Of a stretch of DNA of 64,000 nt, positions 28,861 through 39,557 are shown piece after piece (position 1 is the first letter of the stretch; every line of letters begins with the position of its first letter). This DNA comes from an uncultured Flavobacteriaceae bacterium (GTDB taxonomy: Bacteria > Bacteroidota > Bacteroidia > Flavobacteriales > Flavobacteriaceae). The notes below the pieces were generated by a model that saw only the letters and a program-made list of their open reading frames with translations, had not been told where the DNA came from and made no database searches. The stretch spans positions 1-64,000 of the forward strand of contig CANLCJ010000014.1 of NCBI GenBank assembly GCA_947489085.1, read 5' to 3'. Position numbers and translations under genes: made by a program.

Positions 28861-31800
28861 TTAAATGATTACCACTTCACTAACTCCGTTATTCTTTTTA
28901 AGCACCTGAATTTGAGTAGAAATTCGTTCTTTAAGATTTTCTACATGAGAAATAATCCCTATCATTTTTCCTTGTGCTTGTAATGTTTCTAAAGTGGCAA
29001 TTACAGTCTCTAGGGTATTATTATCCAATGTACCAAATCCTTCATCAATAAACAAAGAGCCTATTGCTACATTATGACTAGCTAAATCTGATAGCCCTAA
29101 TGCTAGGGAAAGACTTATTAAAAATTTCTCTCCGCCACTAGAAGTGTCTACCAATCTGGTTTCATCTGCTTGATAATGATCTACCAACATAAAGTTTAAT
29201 TCTTCTCCAGAACTATACTCTTCCTTCATTTTTAAGGAATATCGTTTATTTAATTTATAGAGACGAATATTTGCTAAATTAATAAGATTTTGTAGCGTAA
29301 GCCTTTGTACATAGGTATTAAAAGCATCTTTAGAACCTCCTATCAACTCTAACAATGTTTTCCATTTGTGTACTATTTTTTCTTGAATCGCAATTTCACT
29401 AATAACGGTTTTGTTTCGTTCTCTAATTTGATCATCTAGTGCTATTTTTTGCTTGAGACTTCCTGTTTCTTTTAGCAGTTTGGATTTCGTTTGTTCTAAT
29501 TCTTGTCTGTCTTTTTTAGCACCTTCCATAGACGTTTCAAAATCTTTTTCTTTTTCCTGTTCAGTACTAGAAATACTCCACCGTTCTTTTCTAGTTTTTA
29601 GCTCTAAAGTTTTGTCTTCTAATTTTCTTAGGATTGATTGGTATTTTGTTTCGTCTTCAGTATTAAGCAAAGCATTTTCCACAGCACTTCTCGAAGTGAA
29701 ATCAGTAGGTATTATAGCTTTATTTAATGCTTCGGTATCTTTGGCTATTCTGGTATTTAGACTTTCTACATCTTTTTTTAAGATCTCACGCTCTCTTTGA
29801 ATAACTGCTTGTTTTTGTTCCAGTTTTTGCTGAAAAGATGTCGATCTCTTCTCTTCTGTCTTTGCTTTTTCTATGCCATTTTGAAGTTCATTCCTCTTTT
29901 GATCTGTGGTGATTTCTATCGGCAATATTTCTTTTCGTTGCGCAGTATCCTGTTGTAATTGAGTAACTAACTTAGTAATCGCCTCTTGTTGCTGATCGTT
30001 TTCTTTTGCTTTATCATCCAATTGTTTTGATGTATTCTGAATGATAATATGTAATTGCGCCAGTTCATTTTTATGCGTATCAAACTGTTTTTCTTTTGCT
30101 TTATACGTAGTGATTTTAGTGTCTAGCTTTTTGATAAATTGGTTCGTATCCTCTATCGCAGGTAGTTGTAACTGATGCATTACTAAATTTTCTTGGAGAC
30201 CTTTTTCCGAAATTGAAAGCGCTTCTATGAGCTTTTCTTGTTCTGCTGTTTTGTTGAGTAATTCTTCTGTGCTATTCTTCAAATTTTCTTTTGAAGCAGC
30301 AATTTCTTCTTGTAATGTCCCTACTTTTTCTTTTTCAGAAATTAGTCTTGTGGAGGTTACTTCTTTTTGCTTTTGTAAGTCCTGAGCTTGTGTGATTTCA
30401 TCTCCTACAGATTTTAATTGAGCATTTGTTAATTTCAGGGAGGTTTCTAAAGATTCTAGATTATCAATTGCTATCTCTGTGGGAAGTAGTCCAAAATCCG
30501 TGTGATGAGCATGAATTTTTACCGTTCTGTCTTCCAAGTTTTTTATGGTAGCAGCAAGAGAGGTTTCAGTTTTTGCTATTTTGATTTCTAATTGTTTATA
30601 TTGTTCTTGAAGAAGAGAAAGTTTCTCTTTTCTATCGGTTACTGTTTTTTGACTTTTAGATAGTTCAATGGTTTGATATGAAACTACGTATGGATGTTCT
30701 GTGCTTCCGCATAAAGGACAAGGGTCTTCTTCTACTAATTTTTTTCGTTCGTCTTCAAATGACTTGACTGTACGTTCTAAGTGTAGAATTTTTTCAGCAT
30801 CCTCCACAGCTTCCTTTGCCTGCGAAATTTTTGGTGTTAGAATACCTAATTCTGATTTTAATGATGTACTGTGATCTGTTAATCTCTTTACTTCTGCCTC
30901 TAGGTCATTTTTTGTTTTACTATCTATCAGAAATGTTTTTGCTATTCGCACAGCATTTGCTAAAGTTTCTTGCTGATCTTTTAATTGTTCTTGTTTAGCA
31001 AGTGCTGCAGTAAGATCTTTTTTAGCAATAGCGGTATCAATTTCCTTTAATTTTTCTACTAAAAGACCAATACGTTTGTTTTCTGCTTCTAATTTTTGTG
31101 CTTTTTGAGATACTGTGTGTTTAAGATTTTCTAAAGCTTTTTCTTTTTCAATCTTACTTTTGGATAGTTCCTGTAATTGTTCTCCCTTATTTTTACGAAG
31201 GGTTAATTTGGTATTCCAATCCGTAAGTTCTTTTTCTAATAACAACGTACTTTTATTGGCGACAATATAACTTTCTAGAACATTACACTTTTCTTTTAAT
31301 TGTTCCGACTCTATTTGTTTTTTAGCTACAGATTCTTTAAGATCTGCTATTACTTTAGAACGCTGCTGAAATGTTTCTGTTAAACTATTTTTTTGTTGAG
31401 TCAACGTAAGAATATTGACATCTAATTTAATTACTGTATCTAATTTTGGAAGCCATTCTGTTTGTTCTTTTTCTTTTTGAATTAGTATTTCTTTGCTTTG
31501 TAGCGCTTCCTTTTTGGCAACCTCAAGTTGCTCTGCGTCTGCTTTCTCAGCACCCATTAACTTTTGGAGTTCCTCTTTTTTTTCTAGAATGCTATGCGCT
31601 GCATCTTTTATGATTTTAACCTGTTCTTTAAAAGGTTTTGCTTTTTCGTGTAGTTTTAGTAACTCAATAGTTGGCTTATGAGCTTCCTTATTTTTTTCTA
31701 ATATTTCTGTATCTGCTTCTAATTGCGATTTTTCTTTTTGTAAAGCCTCTTCCTTAGCATACCATTGTAAAATTTTTTCTAATTGTTGCGTTTTTGGGGC

Positions 31801-32520
31801 TAATGCAGCAATTTGAAGGGCTATATCTTCCTGCTCTTTTTGTAATTCGGTACGTTGATTATCAGATAATAAATCTTCCGTATTAATTTTAGATTTTATA
31901 GCATCTAGTACTTTGGTTTCTTTTGCTTTTCTTGCACCAATAGCTTCTCCAATTTTTTTATAGATCTCTTCTCCTGTAATTTGCTCTAACAATTTTCCCT
32001 TTTCTGAAGCATTGGCAGAAAGAAAGGCTGCGAATTCTCCTTGTGCTAATAGTACAGATCTTAAAAACTGTTTGTACGTAAGTTGGGTAATATTCTCTAC
32101 CGCTATTTTGAACTCTGTTTTCTTTTCTGCAAGTATTTCTTCGGTGTCCAGATTCTTTAAACGCACATTTTCATCAGGATTGCTTAATCGTTTTCTATTT
32201 TTTGCAAACAATCGAATACTCCACTGCGCTTCATATCGAACATTTTTAATAGAAAATGTAACTCTCGATAGCGCATCTGTGGCGCCATAACTAACCACAT
32301 CTATAAGTCCCGCTTTAATATTAGATCTATTAAACCTAGGCACCTGTTGATATAATGCAATGGTAATCGCATCCAAAATAGTGGTTTTTCCAGCACCCGT
32401 AGCACCTGTAATAGCATATAAGCCTACATCCTGAAATATAGGGGCTTCAAAATCGATGATGATTGGAGTTTCTGATTGTAAAGAGTTGATGTTTTGCAAC
32501 TCAATTTTTAATATCTTCAT
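28861..32520 (-). CDS. sbcC: SMC-like exonuclease subunit SbcC
   Basis: YAITGATGAGKTTILDAITIALY Walker A, zinc hook EDPCPLCGSTEHPY, DTSSGGEKFLISLSLALGLSDL signature, SLFIDEGFGTLD Walker B. Confidence 0.93.
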   Translation of the reverse strand: MKILKIELQNINSLQSETPIIIDFEAPIFQDVGLYAITGATGAGKTTILDAITIALYQQVPRFNRSNIKAGLIDVVSYGATDALSRVTFSIKNVRYEAQWSIRLFAKNRKRLSNPDENVRLKNLDTEEILAEKKTEFKIAVENITQLTYKQFLRSVLLAQGEFAAFLSANASEKGKLLEQITGEEIYKKIGEAIGARKAKETKVLDAIKSKINTEDLLSDNQRTELQKEQEDIALQIAALAPKTQQLEKILQWYAKEEALQKEKSQLEADTEILEKNKEAHKPTIELLKLHEKAKPFKEQVKIIKDAAHSILEKKEELQKLMGAEKADAEQLEVAKKEALQSKEILIQKEKEQTEWLPKLDTVIKLDVNILTLTQQKNSLTETFQQRSKVIADLKESVAKKQIESEQLKEKCNVLESYIVANKSTLLLEKELTDWNTKLTLRKNKGEQLQELSKSKIEKEKALENLKHTVSQKAQKLEAENKRIGLLVEKLKEIDTAIAKKDLTAALAKQEQLKDQQETLANAVRIAKTFLIDSKTKNDLEAEVKRLTDHSTSLKSELGILTPKISQAKEAVEDAEKILHLERTVKSFEDERKKLVEEDPCPLCGSTEHPYVVSYQTIELSKSQKTVTDRKEKLSLLQEQYKQLEIKIAKTETSLAATIKNLEDRTVKIHAHHTDFGLLPTEIAIDNLESLETSLKLTNAQLKSVGDEITQAQDLQKQKEVTSTRLISEKEKVGTLQEEIAASKENLKNSTEELLNKTAEQEKLIEALSISEKGLQENLVMHQLQLPAIEDTNQFIKKLDTKITTYKAKEKQFDTHKNELAQLHIIIQNTSKQLDDKAKENDQQQEAITKLVTQLQQDTAQRKEILPIEITTDQKRNELQNGIEKAKTEEKRSTSFQQKLEQKQAVIQREREILKKDVESLNTRIAKDTEALNKAIIPTDFTSRSAVENALLNTEDETKYQSILRKLEDKTLELKTRKERWSISSTEQEKEKDFETSMEGAKKDRQELEQTKSKLLKETGSLKQKIALDDQIRERNKTVISEIAIQEKIVHKWKTLLELIGGSKDAFNTYVQRLTLQNLINLANIRLYKLNKRYSLKMKEEYSSGEELNFMLVDHYQADETRLVDTSSGGEKFLISLSLALGLSDLASHNVAIGSLFIDEGFGTLDNNTLETVIATLETLQAQGKMIGIISHVENLKERISTQIQVLKKNNGVSEVVII

Positions 32521-32529
32521 GAGTTATAG

Positions 32530-33738
32530 CTATTGTTCTCTAACGATTTGTACTATTTCCTGAAAAGCATCCAAAAGCTCTGAATGTTCTGCAAGGTCTA
32601 CTTCTTGTTCTTCGCATTTCTTTTTAAAGACTTCTACAGGTGATAACGCTTTAACCGATTGCGAATAATCGATTAATTGCTCCAATCCTTTGATGGTGCG
32701 TTCATTCTTTACAGCTACTTTTAGTACTTCTAGATTCAGGTCTTCTATTGCTTTCTTAATTTCTGAATTGTCAATGTGAATACCAGTAGTATTGTCTAAT
32801 ACTATTTCTACCCAAGTGGTCAATGTATCGGCACTCGTATCTATTCCCTGTAACTTGGTGATACATTCTTTTATAGTTCCTTTCACCTTAAGTACTTTTC
32901 TAAATGTTGGTATGGTAACTTCTTTGATCTGTTTAATAGTATCTTTTTCGGTTTCTAATGTTACTACTTTTTTATCATATCCTATTTCACTAAAACTAAG
33001 GATATTGGGTGATCCAGAATATCGAATATGATCATATCCACCAACGTTCTGTGGCCGGTGTAAATGTCCTAGTGCAACATAATCAAACGTTTCTGAAAAA
33101 TCTTCTGCTCCGATATGCCCCAACGTACCCACATAAATATTCTGCTCACTATCGGATGTTGATCCACCAATAGCAAATAAATGTCCCATCGCAATAATGG
33201 GTGTATTGTCTTTTTGTAACGTTTTGCAATAGGTTGCAGCTTCGGTATAGTGTGTTACCAGTGCAGTTTTATAACGGTCCGTAATCAGATCAAAGCTTTC
33301 TCCTGCTACTGCACGACGGATATCCTGATCCCGCAGATACGGAACGGCTGCAATAATGATTTGTTCTTCTCCTACAGAGAGTTTGAATACCTCATCAGCG
33401 ATATCTTCTGTGGCTTTACCAACTACATGTATTGATAATGCTTGTAGTAAAGCTTTTGGTGCATTGATTGTCCCTGGTGCATCGTGATTACCTCCTGTGA
33501 TGACCACATGACTACAATGTGTTTTTTGCAAGTTGATCAAAAAATCATAATACATTTTTTGACTTTGGGTAGATGGTACACCTGTATCATAAATATCTCC
33601 AGAAATTAAAAGAATATCTATTTGTAGTATGTCTATCTGCTCTGTTAACCATTCTAAAAATAGTTGCTGTTCTTCTTGTTGCGAATGCTCGTGCAAGCGA
33701 TGTCCTAAATGCCAGTCTGCGGTGTGGAGGAGTTTCAT
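32530..33738 (-). CDS. sbcD: exonuclease subunit SbcD
   Basis: MKLLHTADWHLGHRL, ISGDIYDTGVPS, ITGGNHDAPG, MGHLFAIGG, ALGHLHRPQ. Confidence 0.93.
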   Translation of the reverse strand: MKLLHTADWHLGHRLHEHSQQEEQQLFLEWLTEQIDILQIDILLISGDIYDTGVPSTQSQKMYYDFLINLQKTHCSHVVITGGNHDAPGTINAPKALLQALSIHVVGKATEDIADEVFKLSVGEEQIIIAAVPYLRDQDIRRAVAGESFDLITDRYKTALVTHYTEAATYCKTLQKDNTPIIAMGHLFAIGGSTSDSEQNIYVGTLGHIGAEDFSETFDYVALGHLHRPQNVGGYDHIRYSGSPNILSFSEIGYDKKVVTLETEKDTIKQIKEVTIPTFRKVLKVKGTIKECITKLQGIDTSADTLTTWVEIVLDNTTGIHIDNSEIKKAIEDLNLEVLKVAVKNERTIKGLEQLIDYSQSVKALSPVEVFKKKCEEQEVDLAEHSELLDAFQEIVQIVREQ

Positions 33739-33790
33739 TGGTAATTATTGGTTACTAGTTTCTAAAATTTTATATCAAGCTAAAATTATT

Positions 33791-35944
33791 TTATTCTTCC
33801 TCAGAATCAGGAAGATTTTCATCAATGGTATATTTTTCTCCTTTTTCCCAAGCTTTTGCAATTTCAATATAATTTGGAAAACCTTTTGGTTGATTTTTAA
33901 TCCAGTTTTCTATAAAATGTGGATTATTACTATTTGGTTTGGGATCTGCATTGTTCATCCTTGCTTGAATTGGTGTTCTTACTGCATCTCCCATAATTAC
34001 AACATGTTGTTGAGGAAGAATAGGTAATTGTTGTAAAATATCTTCGTTTGCAGCAGAAACTAATTGTCTTACGTATTTTTGATCTTCGGGATTTTGAAGC
34101 CTATGTATGATAAATGAATTACATTGAGACAAAACTGTTTTTGATAATTCAGAAGGTCTTTGACTGGAAACCAGTAATGAAATGCCATATTTTCTACCCT
34201 CTCTCGCTATTCTTTCAAATACTTTTTTGGCTATCGATTCTTTATCGCCTTTATTTTTTTCTGGAATATAATTTTGAGCTTCTTCCAATGCAATAACAAT
34301 GGGTAATTTACCTCGATCTTGTTCTGGAAATCTAGAAACAAAATCTAATATCAGTCGACCAATCAAACCAGTAACAGTTTCTAAAACCTCAAAAGAAAGC
34401 ATTGACATATCAACTATTGTTATTTGACTTGGTTTGTTTTTTTGTAATTGATCTATATTGTCTCTAGAAAGCTGATTTTTATAATTCTCGGTAAACACAT
34501 CTGTATCTTCTGTTTTGTATACTTTACAAAAATCCCCTAGAATAAATGATATAAACTTGGCTAGTGAGTTTTCAATGTCCGACACTTCATTAAGCATAAG
34601 AGGTTGTGAAATTCTCTCATCTCCCAAATATGATTGTAATCTTAGTCTTAATGTGGAAACGAATTCTCGTAATCTATTTCCAGAATTTTCATTCTCGTTA
34701 ATGGCTTCATCAAAAAAACGATTTAATAAATCATCAAAATTAAAATACAAAGGTAAATCTATATTCCGTTCTTCTGCTACTTCAATATCTCGTATAGAGG
34801 TTAAATATAACGACAATTGCACTTTTAAATTTTCTGAACATTCCGATAGAATAGCTGAACTAATAGTTCCATTTACATAATTACCCGGTTTTGAAAGCTT
34901 TCCTTTTTCTCCAAGTAATTTTCTTAATAACTCCAATATTTTGGACTTATCAAAATCAGTATCTAATGACTTAAACTCTGGGCCAAAAACATCTAGTTCA
35001 GAAAAAATAGTGTTTTTTATCTTAAAATCGTTTCCATCGCATTCCCTTATAATAGAATCTAATTTAGACAAATAAGATTGTGGTATTAATTTTTTTATTG
35101 ATGAAACGGTTTGATTTTTTGCCAAACCTAAGGCTCTTTTAAAAATGGGAGCTTGCGTTCCTGCTGTTGGCTCAAATAAGTAATCAAAATCTGAAAAATT
35201 CATAAACCAAAAAGGAACTTTCATTCCAGATTTATCAATATGAAAAGGGTTTATTTCTTTTAGGTTCTTATATGGCTTTTCCTCTTTGCCTTGAAAAGCA
35301 CTTTTATATTCTCCATTGGTATCAAAAATAATTAAATGAGCATTTTTAAGTTTTTCACCATTATAATTAAACTCAAAAAGACTTTGAACAATTGAAGCAA
35401 ATGTGCAGGACTTTCCAGAACCTGTATTCCCTAGAATTGCTGCGTGTTTTCCGAAAAACTTGTCAGGGTTAATTTTTATTTTGTAATCTGAAAAAGCTGG
35501 GGATGTTCCTATTGGCAAATAATAATCGTTTTCAAAATCAATTTCACTCTTATCCTTTTTTTGATCAAAAATATTATCCAAATCTAATTTGGTTACATAC
35601 CAAACTGGATTATCTAGAATTGGATAATTATATACACCTTGTACATATTTTCCATTATTTTCAATGGTTCCAATCATAGTAGCTACTAAATATCTTGCTG
35701 ACTTAGTTAAGAATATAGCTTCCTTATTCTTCCCTAGTTCTGTTTCATCTACTGAGCGAACACTAGTTACCATAGCGACTATCTTATCTGCTCCTATAGG
35801 AATAATGATATATGAATTTATTCTTGCTACTTCATAAATATCTTCATAACCACTCTTATAAAGGCTCTTTAATTCATCTTCTAATCGAATATATACTCTG
35901 AAACTATCAACAGATATTACCTTACCAATTTGCCTATTGTTCAT
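33791..35944 (-). CDS. HerA-like ATPase (DUF87)
   Basis: ILGNTGSGKSCTFASIVQSL Walker A, IVIALEEAQNYIP Walker B, REGRKYGISLLVSSQRPSELSKTVLSQCNSFIIHRL. Confidence 0.88.
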   Translation of the reverse strand: MNNRQIGKVISVDSFRVYIRLEDELKSLYKSGYEDIYEVARINSYIIIPIGADKIVAMVTSVRSVDETELGKNKEAIFLTKSARYLVATMIGTIENNGKYVQGVYNYPILDNPVWYVTKLDLDNIFDQKKDKSEIDFENDYYLPIGTSPAFSDYKIKINPDKFFGKHAAILGNTGSGKSCTFASIVQSLFEFNYNGEKLKNAHLIIFDTNGEYKSAFQGKEEKPYKNLKEINPFHIDKSGMKVPFWFMNFSDFDYLFEPTAGTQAPIFKRALGLAKNQTVSSIKKLIPQSYLSKLDSIIRECDGNDFKIKNTIFSELDVFGPEFKSLDTDFDKSKILELLRKLLGEKGKLSKPGNYVNGTISSAILSECSENLKVQLSLYLTSIRDIEVAEERNIDLPLYFNFDDLLNRFFDEAINENENSGNRLREFVSTLRLRLQSYLGDERISQPLMLNEVSDIENSLAKFISFILGDFCKVYKTEDTDVFTENYKNQLSRDNIDQLQKNKPSQITIVDMSMLSFEVLETVTGLIGRLILDFVSRFPEQDRGKLPIVIALEEAQNYIPEKNKGDKESIAKKVFERIAREGRKYGISLLVSSQRPSELSKTVLSQCNSFIIHRLQNPEDQKYVRQLVSAANEDILQQLPILPQQHVVIMGDAVRTPIQARMNNADPKPNSNNPHFIENWIKNQPKGFPNYIEIAKAWEKGEKYTIDENLPDSEEE

Positions 35945-37395
35945 TCTTTTTCTTCTTTTAATTGGTTCTCGGTACTGGATGAATTACTAAAATATTCATT
36001 TAACGTATTCGCTACTTTTTCATTATGATCTATTTCTGTAAAATTCGGCATTAATGTATCAGCAAAAGTTAAAAAGTCACCAAAATAATGACCCTCTAGA
36101 ATAATTATCCGCTGGTCATTTAAATTTTTGATATTGTTTATATATTCATTTTTTGTACCTGAGAAATCTATAATTATCAAGGTAAAAGTTGGATTTGAGA
36201 GTGCCTGAAAGATTATGTCATTGAAATGATCGTCTCCAAAAGAGTATCCAATAGTAACTAGAACAGATTGCGATTGAGTAATTGTAGATGCAAACTGCCT
36301 AAACAATTCAGAATATGGCAAGTCCAAAGTATATGATTTTTTAACAGCAGAAGGATATATAATTATTTCACCCTTTTTGTTAAGTTTTTCGATTAACTCT
36401 AAAGGTTTTTCTTCAATTCCATATAAATTATTTGCATCTCTTGATTCTGAATTTATCCAAGATAATGAGCCATGTAGTTTAAAATATCTTACAACTTTTT
36501 CTATTCGTTGAACTTTTCCAGAAGTAGTTGATCCTGGATAAAATATATCATACTCGAAAGTTTCGGGTTTAAAAAACCTTTTATGGAAACCTGAAAAACC
36601 ATCAATATAATGAATACCCAATTTATCAAAGGCATATTCAAACGCAAGATCGTAATTAGCTGTGAAAATATTAGCTCTTCTTAAATTAAGCGGGCGTTGT
36701 AGAAGCGCTTTTAGAAATTTTTCGTGAAAAATATATTTACTTTGTTTTTCTAATAGTGCTGCCTGATTTTTATGGTGATCAAATTGACTTCTTTTTTTCT
36801 GATCAATTATTCTTTTAGGCACATCTCTCTTCTCAACATCACAGACCAAAAACAAGCCTTCTTTTATGATAGTTATAAGTTCTGATATTTTATCAGTTCT
36901 TTCCTCACTTTTATCTTCATTTAATATAAAATCTTTGGCTATTAAATAGTTTAATATCTTTTCGTACTCTGTTGCTATCTCTTTTGAATTGACATCTCGA
37001 ATAATTTCATTATCGATTTCAAACTCCCAACCATTGGGTTCTTTAAAGTTTTGAGTATCTCCAATTAAATTTCCTTTTCCATAAACCAATCTATTTGCTT
37101 GCAAAGCCTTAACAGTTTTATGAAATTCTGATAAAATACCTGCTGTTTCAGCTTCTTTTTCTTTTATATAAGCTTCAACTTCCAAGGGGAAATCTCTGAT
37201 CGCGACCGCACCTAAATGAATAGAACTACCTGAGCCAAATAAAAAGCTTACATTATCAAGTTCAAGATAATTTTTAAGCATTAATTTAACTTTGTCTATA
37301 ATACTATTTTGGCTAAACTTCTCAGACTCCCAATCAGCTAATTTATTATAGCTTCCAAAAAATATTTTATTTTTATCTGATTCAAAATGATTCAT
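35941..37395 (-). CDS. SIR2-family protein (putative NADase)
   Basis: SFLFGSGSSIHLG, IFTANYDLAFEYAFD, RYFKLHGSLSWIN (catalytic His), VTIGYSFGDDHFNDII; 4-nt overlap with HerA and helicase genes. Confidence 0.85.
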   Translation of the reverse strand: MNHFESDKNKIFFGSYNKLADWESEKFSQNSIIDKVKLMLKNYLELDNVSFLFGSGSSIHLGAVAIRDFPLEVEAYIKEKEAETAGILSEFHKTVKALQANRLVYGKGNLIGDTQNFKEPNGWEFEIDNEIIRDVNSKEIATEYEKILNYLIAKDFILNEDKSEERTDKISELITIIKEGLFLVCDVEKRDVPKRIIDQKKRSQFDHHKNQAALLEKQSKYIFHEKFLKALLQRPLNLRRANIFTANYDLAFEYAFDKLGIHYIDGFSGFHKRFFKPETFEYDIFYPGSTTSGKVQRIEKVVRYFKLHGSLSWINSESRDANNLYGIEEKPLELIEKLNKKGEIIIYPSAVKKSYTLDLPYSELFRQFASTITQSQSVLVTIGYSFGDDHFNDIIFQALSNPTFTLIIIDFSGTKNEYINNIKNLNDQRIIILEGHYFGDFLTFADTLMPNFTEIDHNEKVANTLNEYFSNSSSTENQLKEEKE

Positions 37396-39557
37396 TTATT
37401 TTGTTTTAATAATTTATTTATAACTTTATTTTCAACACCAACCAATCGCACCCGCTCTAAAAACAACAAAGCCCCTTCAAAATCAAAATAACGTTCTTTT
37501 AGAATTTCTATCTGAAAGTGGATGGGTAGGTAACTACCAAATTTGGAGAATTCTAGTAAGGATTCGTTAAGCGTAATGGCTTTTTCTAATTCCATATCAA
37601 TATTTTGGTATTTAGAAATAACAGCAGTATTTAGAGCTTTAAATTGAGTAATTTGAATACCTAACTCCAACGTACTGTCATTGTCGTAATAATCCGCAGA
37701 TATGCCTGTAAGTTTGCATAAAAACAGAAGACTTCTATTGATTTTAGAGCCTGAAAACGTGTAGATAATCAATTTATCTTTTTTCAGAATATAAGGCCGA
37801 TCAGGTTTCTCTTTTAGTTGAAATCCTGAAAATTCATTCCTTAATTTGTATAATTCGATATTACAGGGTTCATCTAGCTCTTCATAAGATTCTTTAGAAA
37901 CTAAGATTTCTAGCATTTCTTCTCGTATTCTGGTGTGAATGTTTCCGCCACCTCCAAAAAAGGTAGGTGTTCTTCCGTCTTTAGCGGGAATTACTTTAAT
38001 CACTTTGGCTTTGAGATCTACATCATTAATTTTCCAAATCTTAGCAGCTAACAATATGTTTTCACCAACTAAAATTTGCGGAGAAAAAGGAATTTCCCCT
38101 ATTGTGTTACTTCCTTGAATGACCTTGAGATTTGGTTCTGTTTTAAATACGCCATAAAAATCTCGGGTATTTACAATTTTTTCTCCTTCTACTCCAAGAA
38201 TAATTTCTCCCTGCACTTCTTCGAGATATTCAGAGATAATTGATTCTGAAATTAACTTTTCAATGTTCATTTTTTCAATATTCTGGAATGCAGGATTTTG
38301 ATGCAAGCGTTCGATAAACGTTTTTTTAGGGCACCCTAGTAATTGTTTTGCAACAGAAAGCATCTGGTGAAATAGCAGATCATAAGGTTTCTTTGCAATA
38401 CCAACAGGTTCTAAAAATTCTTTTTTATGTAAATTCCAACATGCTAATGCTTGTAATAAGCTCCATGGATCTGTAGCATACACATCAACCATACTTTGCC
38501 CGCCTTCTTGGCGACCACTCCTACCAATACGCTGCACCAGAGAAGCTACTGAAAATGTGGCGTCGATCTGTACAATTTTATCTATAGTACCGATATCGAT
38601 CCCTAATTCTAATGTAGAAGTACAAGTTATACAGAAATTAAACCGCTTATTGTTTTTCGCAAATACTTCAACATGTTCTCGTATTTCTTTATCCACAGAA
38701 GAGTGATGCGAATAGTAATAGGGATGTCCACCTATACGATCAGAAATTTTACGAAGCTTTACTGCTATTTCTTCTGTTTTTCCTCTACTATTCGGGAAAA
38801 TCAATACTTTATGATCTTTTGTACTGATATAAAGTTTTTTTAGAAGATCAAGGGATAACTCTGCAGTTTTGTTTTCAAAATATGTAAATGTTGCAACCGT
38901 ATCTTTTTTTGTCCTATCTAACAAAATTTTAGTATGCTTTGGATTTCCAGTAATTTTCTTTGCTTCTGTATAATTTTCATCACCTATAGTAGCTGATAAA
39001 CCTACAGTAATGATTCGCTTTTTATTTTGCTCTTGTAAACGATGAAGGATCGACATTAAATGAATGCCGCGATCTGCCCCAATAAACGAATGGATTTCAT
39101 CGATTACAATGTAATTTAGATTCCCAAATAGCTTTTTAATGGCATAAGGCTTGTTTGCAAACATAGCTTCTAAAGATTCTGGTGTAATAAGTACAATGCC
39201 TTCAGGGTTTTTGATGATTTTGTTTTTATCCCCTCTGCTTGCTTCCCCGTGCCATTTGGTTACCGGAATCTCTAAGTTTTTACATAAATCTTCGATACGT
39301 AAAAACTGATCGTTAATTAGAGCGATTAATGGAGAAATGTATAAAACCTGTACTCCTGATTGAGAAAAATCTGTTTTAGATAGAATAGGTAAAAAAGCTG
39401 CTTCTGTTTTACCAGATGCAGTACGTGAAGCTAAGATATAATTGAGATCTGTCTGTATTACTTTAGTAATGGCTGCTGCCTGAATCGGGCGTAACGATTC
39501 CCATCTTTTATCCCGAATGTATTTTCTTATAGGTTCTGAAAGAAGTTGATAAGCCAT
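37392..39557 (-). CDS. DEAD/DEAH-box helicase, Lhr/BrxHI-like
   Basis: LRPIQAAAI, ASRTASGKTEAAFLPIL, VIDEIHSFIGADRGIHLMSILHRL, GLSATIGD, TLELGIDIGTIDKIVQ, QRIGRSGRQ. Confidence 0.88.
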   Translation of the reverse strand: MAYQLLSEPIRKYIRDKRWESLRPIQAAAITKVIQTDLNYILASRTASGKTEAAFLPILSKTDFSQSGVQVLYISPLIALINDQFLRIEDLCKNLEIPVTKWHGEASRGDKNKIIKNPEGIVLITPESLEAMFANKPYAIKKLFGNLNYIVIDEIHSFIGADRGIHLMSILHRLQEQNKKRIITVGLSATIGDENYTEAKKITGNPKHTKILLDRTKKDTVATFTYFENKTAELSLDLLKKLYISTKDHKVLIFPNSRGKTEEIAVKLRKISDRIGGHPYYYSHHSSVDKEIREHVEVFAKNNKRFNFCITCTSTLELGIDIGTIDKIVQIDATFSVASLVQRIGRSGRQEGGQSMVDVYATDPWSLLQALACWNLHKKEFLEPVGIAKKPYDLLFHQMLSVAKQLLGCPKKTFIERLHQNPAFQNIEKMNIEKLISESIISEYLEEVQGEIILGVEGEKIVNTRDFYGVFKTEPNLKVIQGSNTIGEIPFSPQILVGENILLAAKIWKINDVDLKAKVIKVIPAKDGRTPTFFGGGGNIHTRIREEMLEILVSKESYEELDEPCNIELYKLRNEFSGFQLKEKPDRPYILKKDKLIIYTFSGSKINRSLLFLCKLTGISADYYDNDSTLELGIQITQFKALNTAVISKYQNIDMELEKAITLNESLLEFSKFGSYLPIHFQIEILKERYFDFEGALLFLERVRLVGVENKVINKLLKQNK

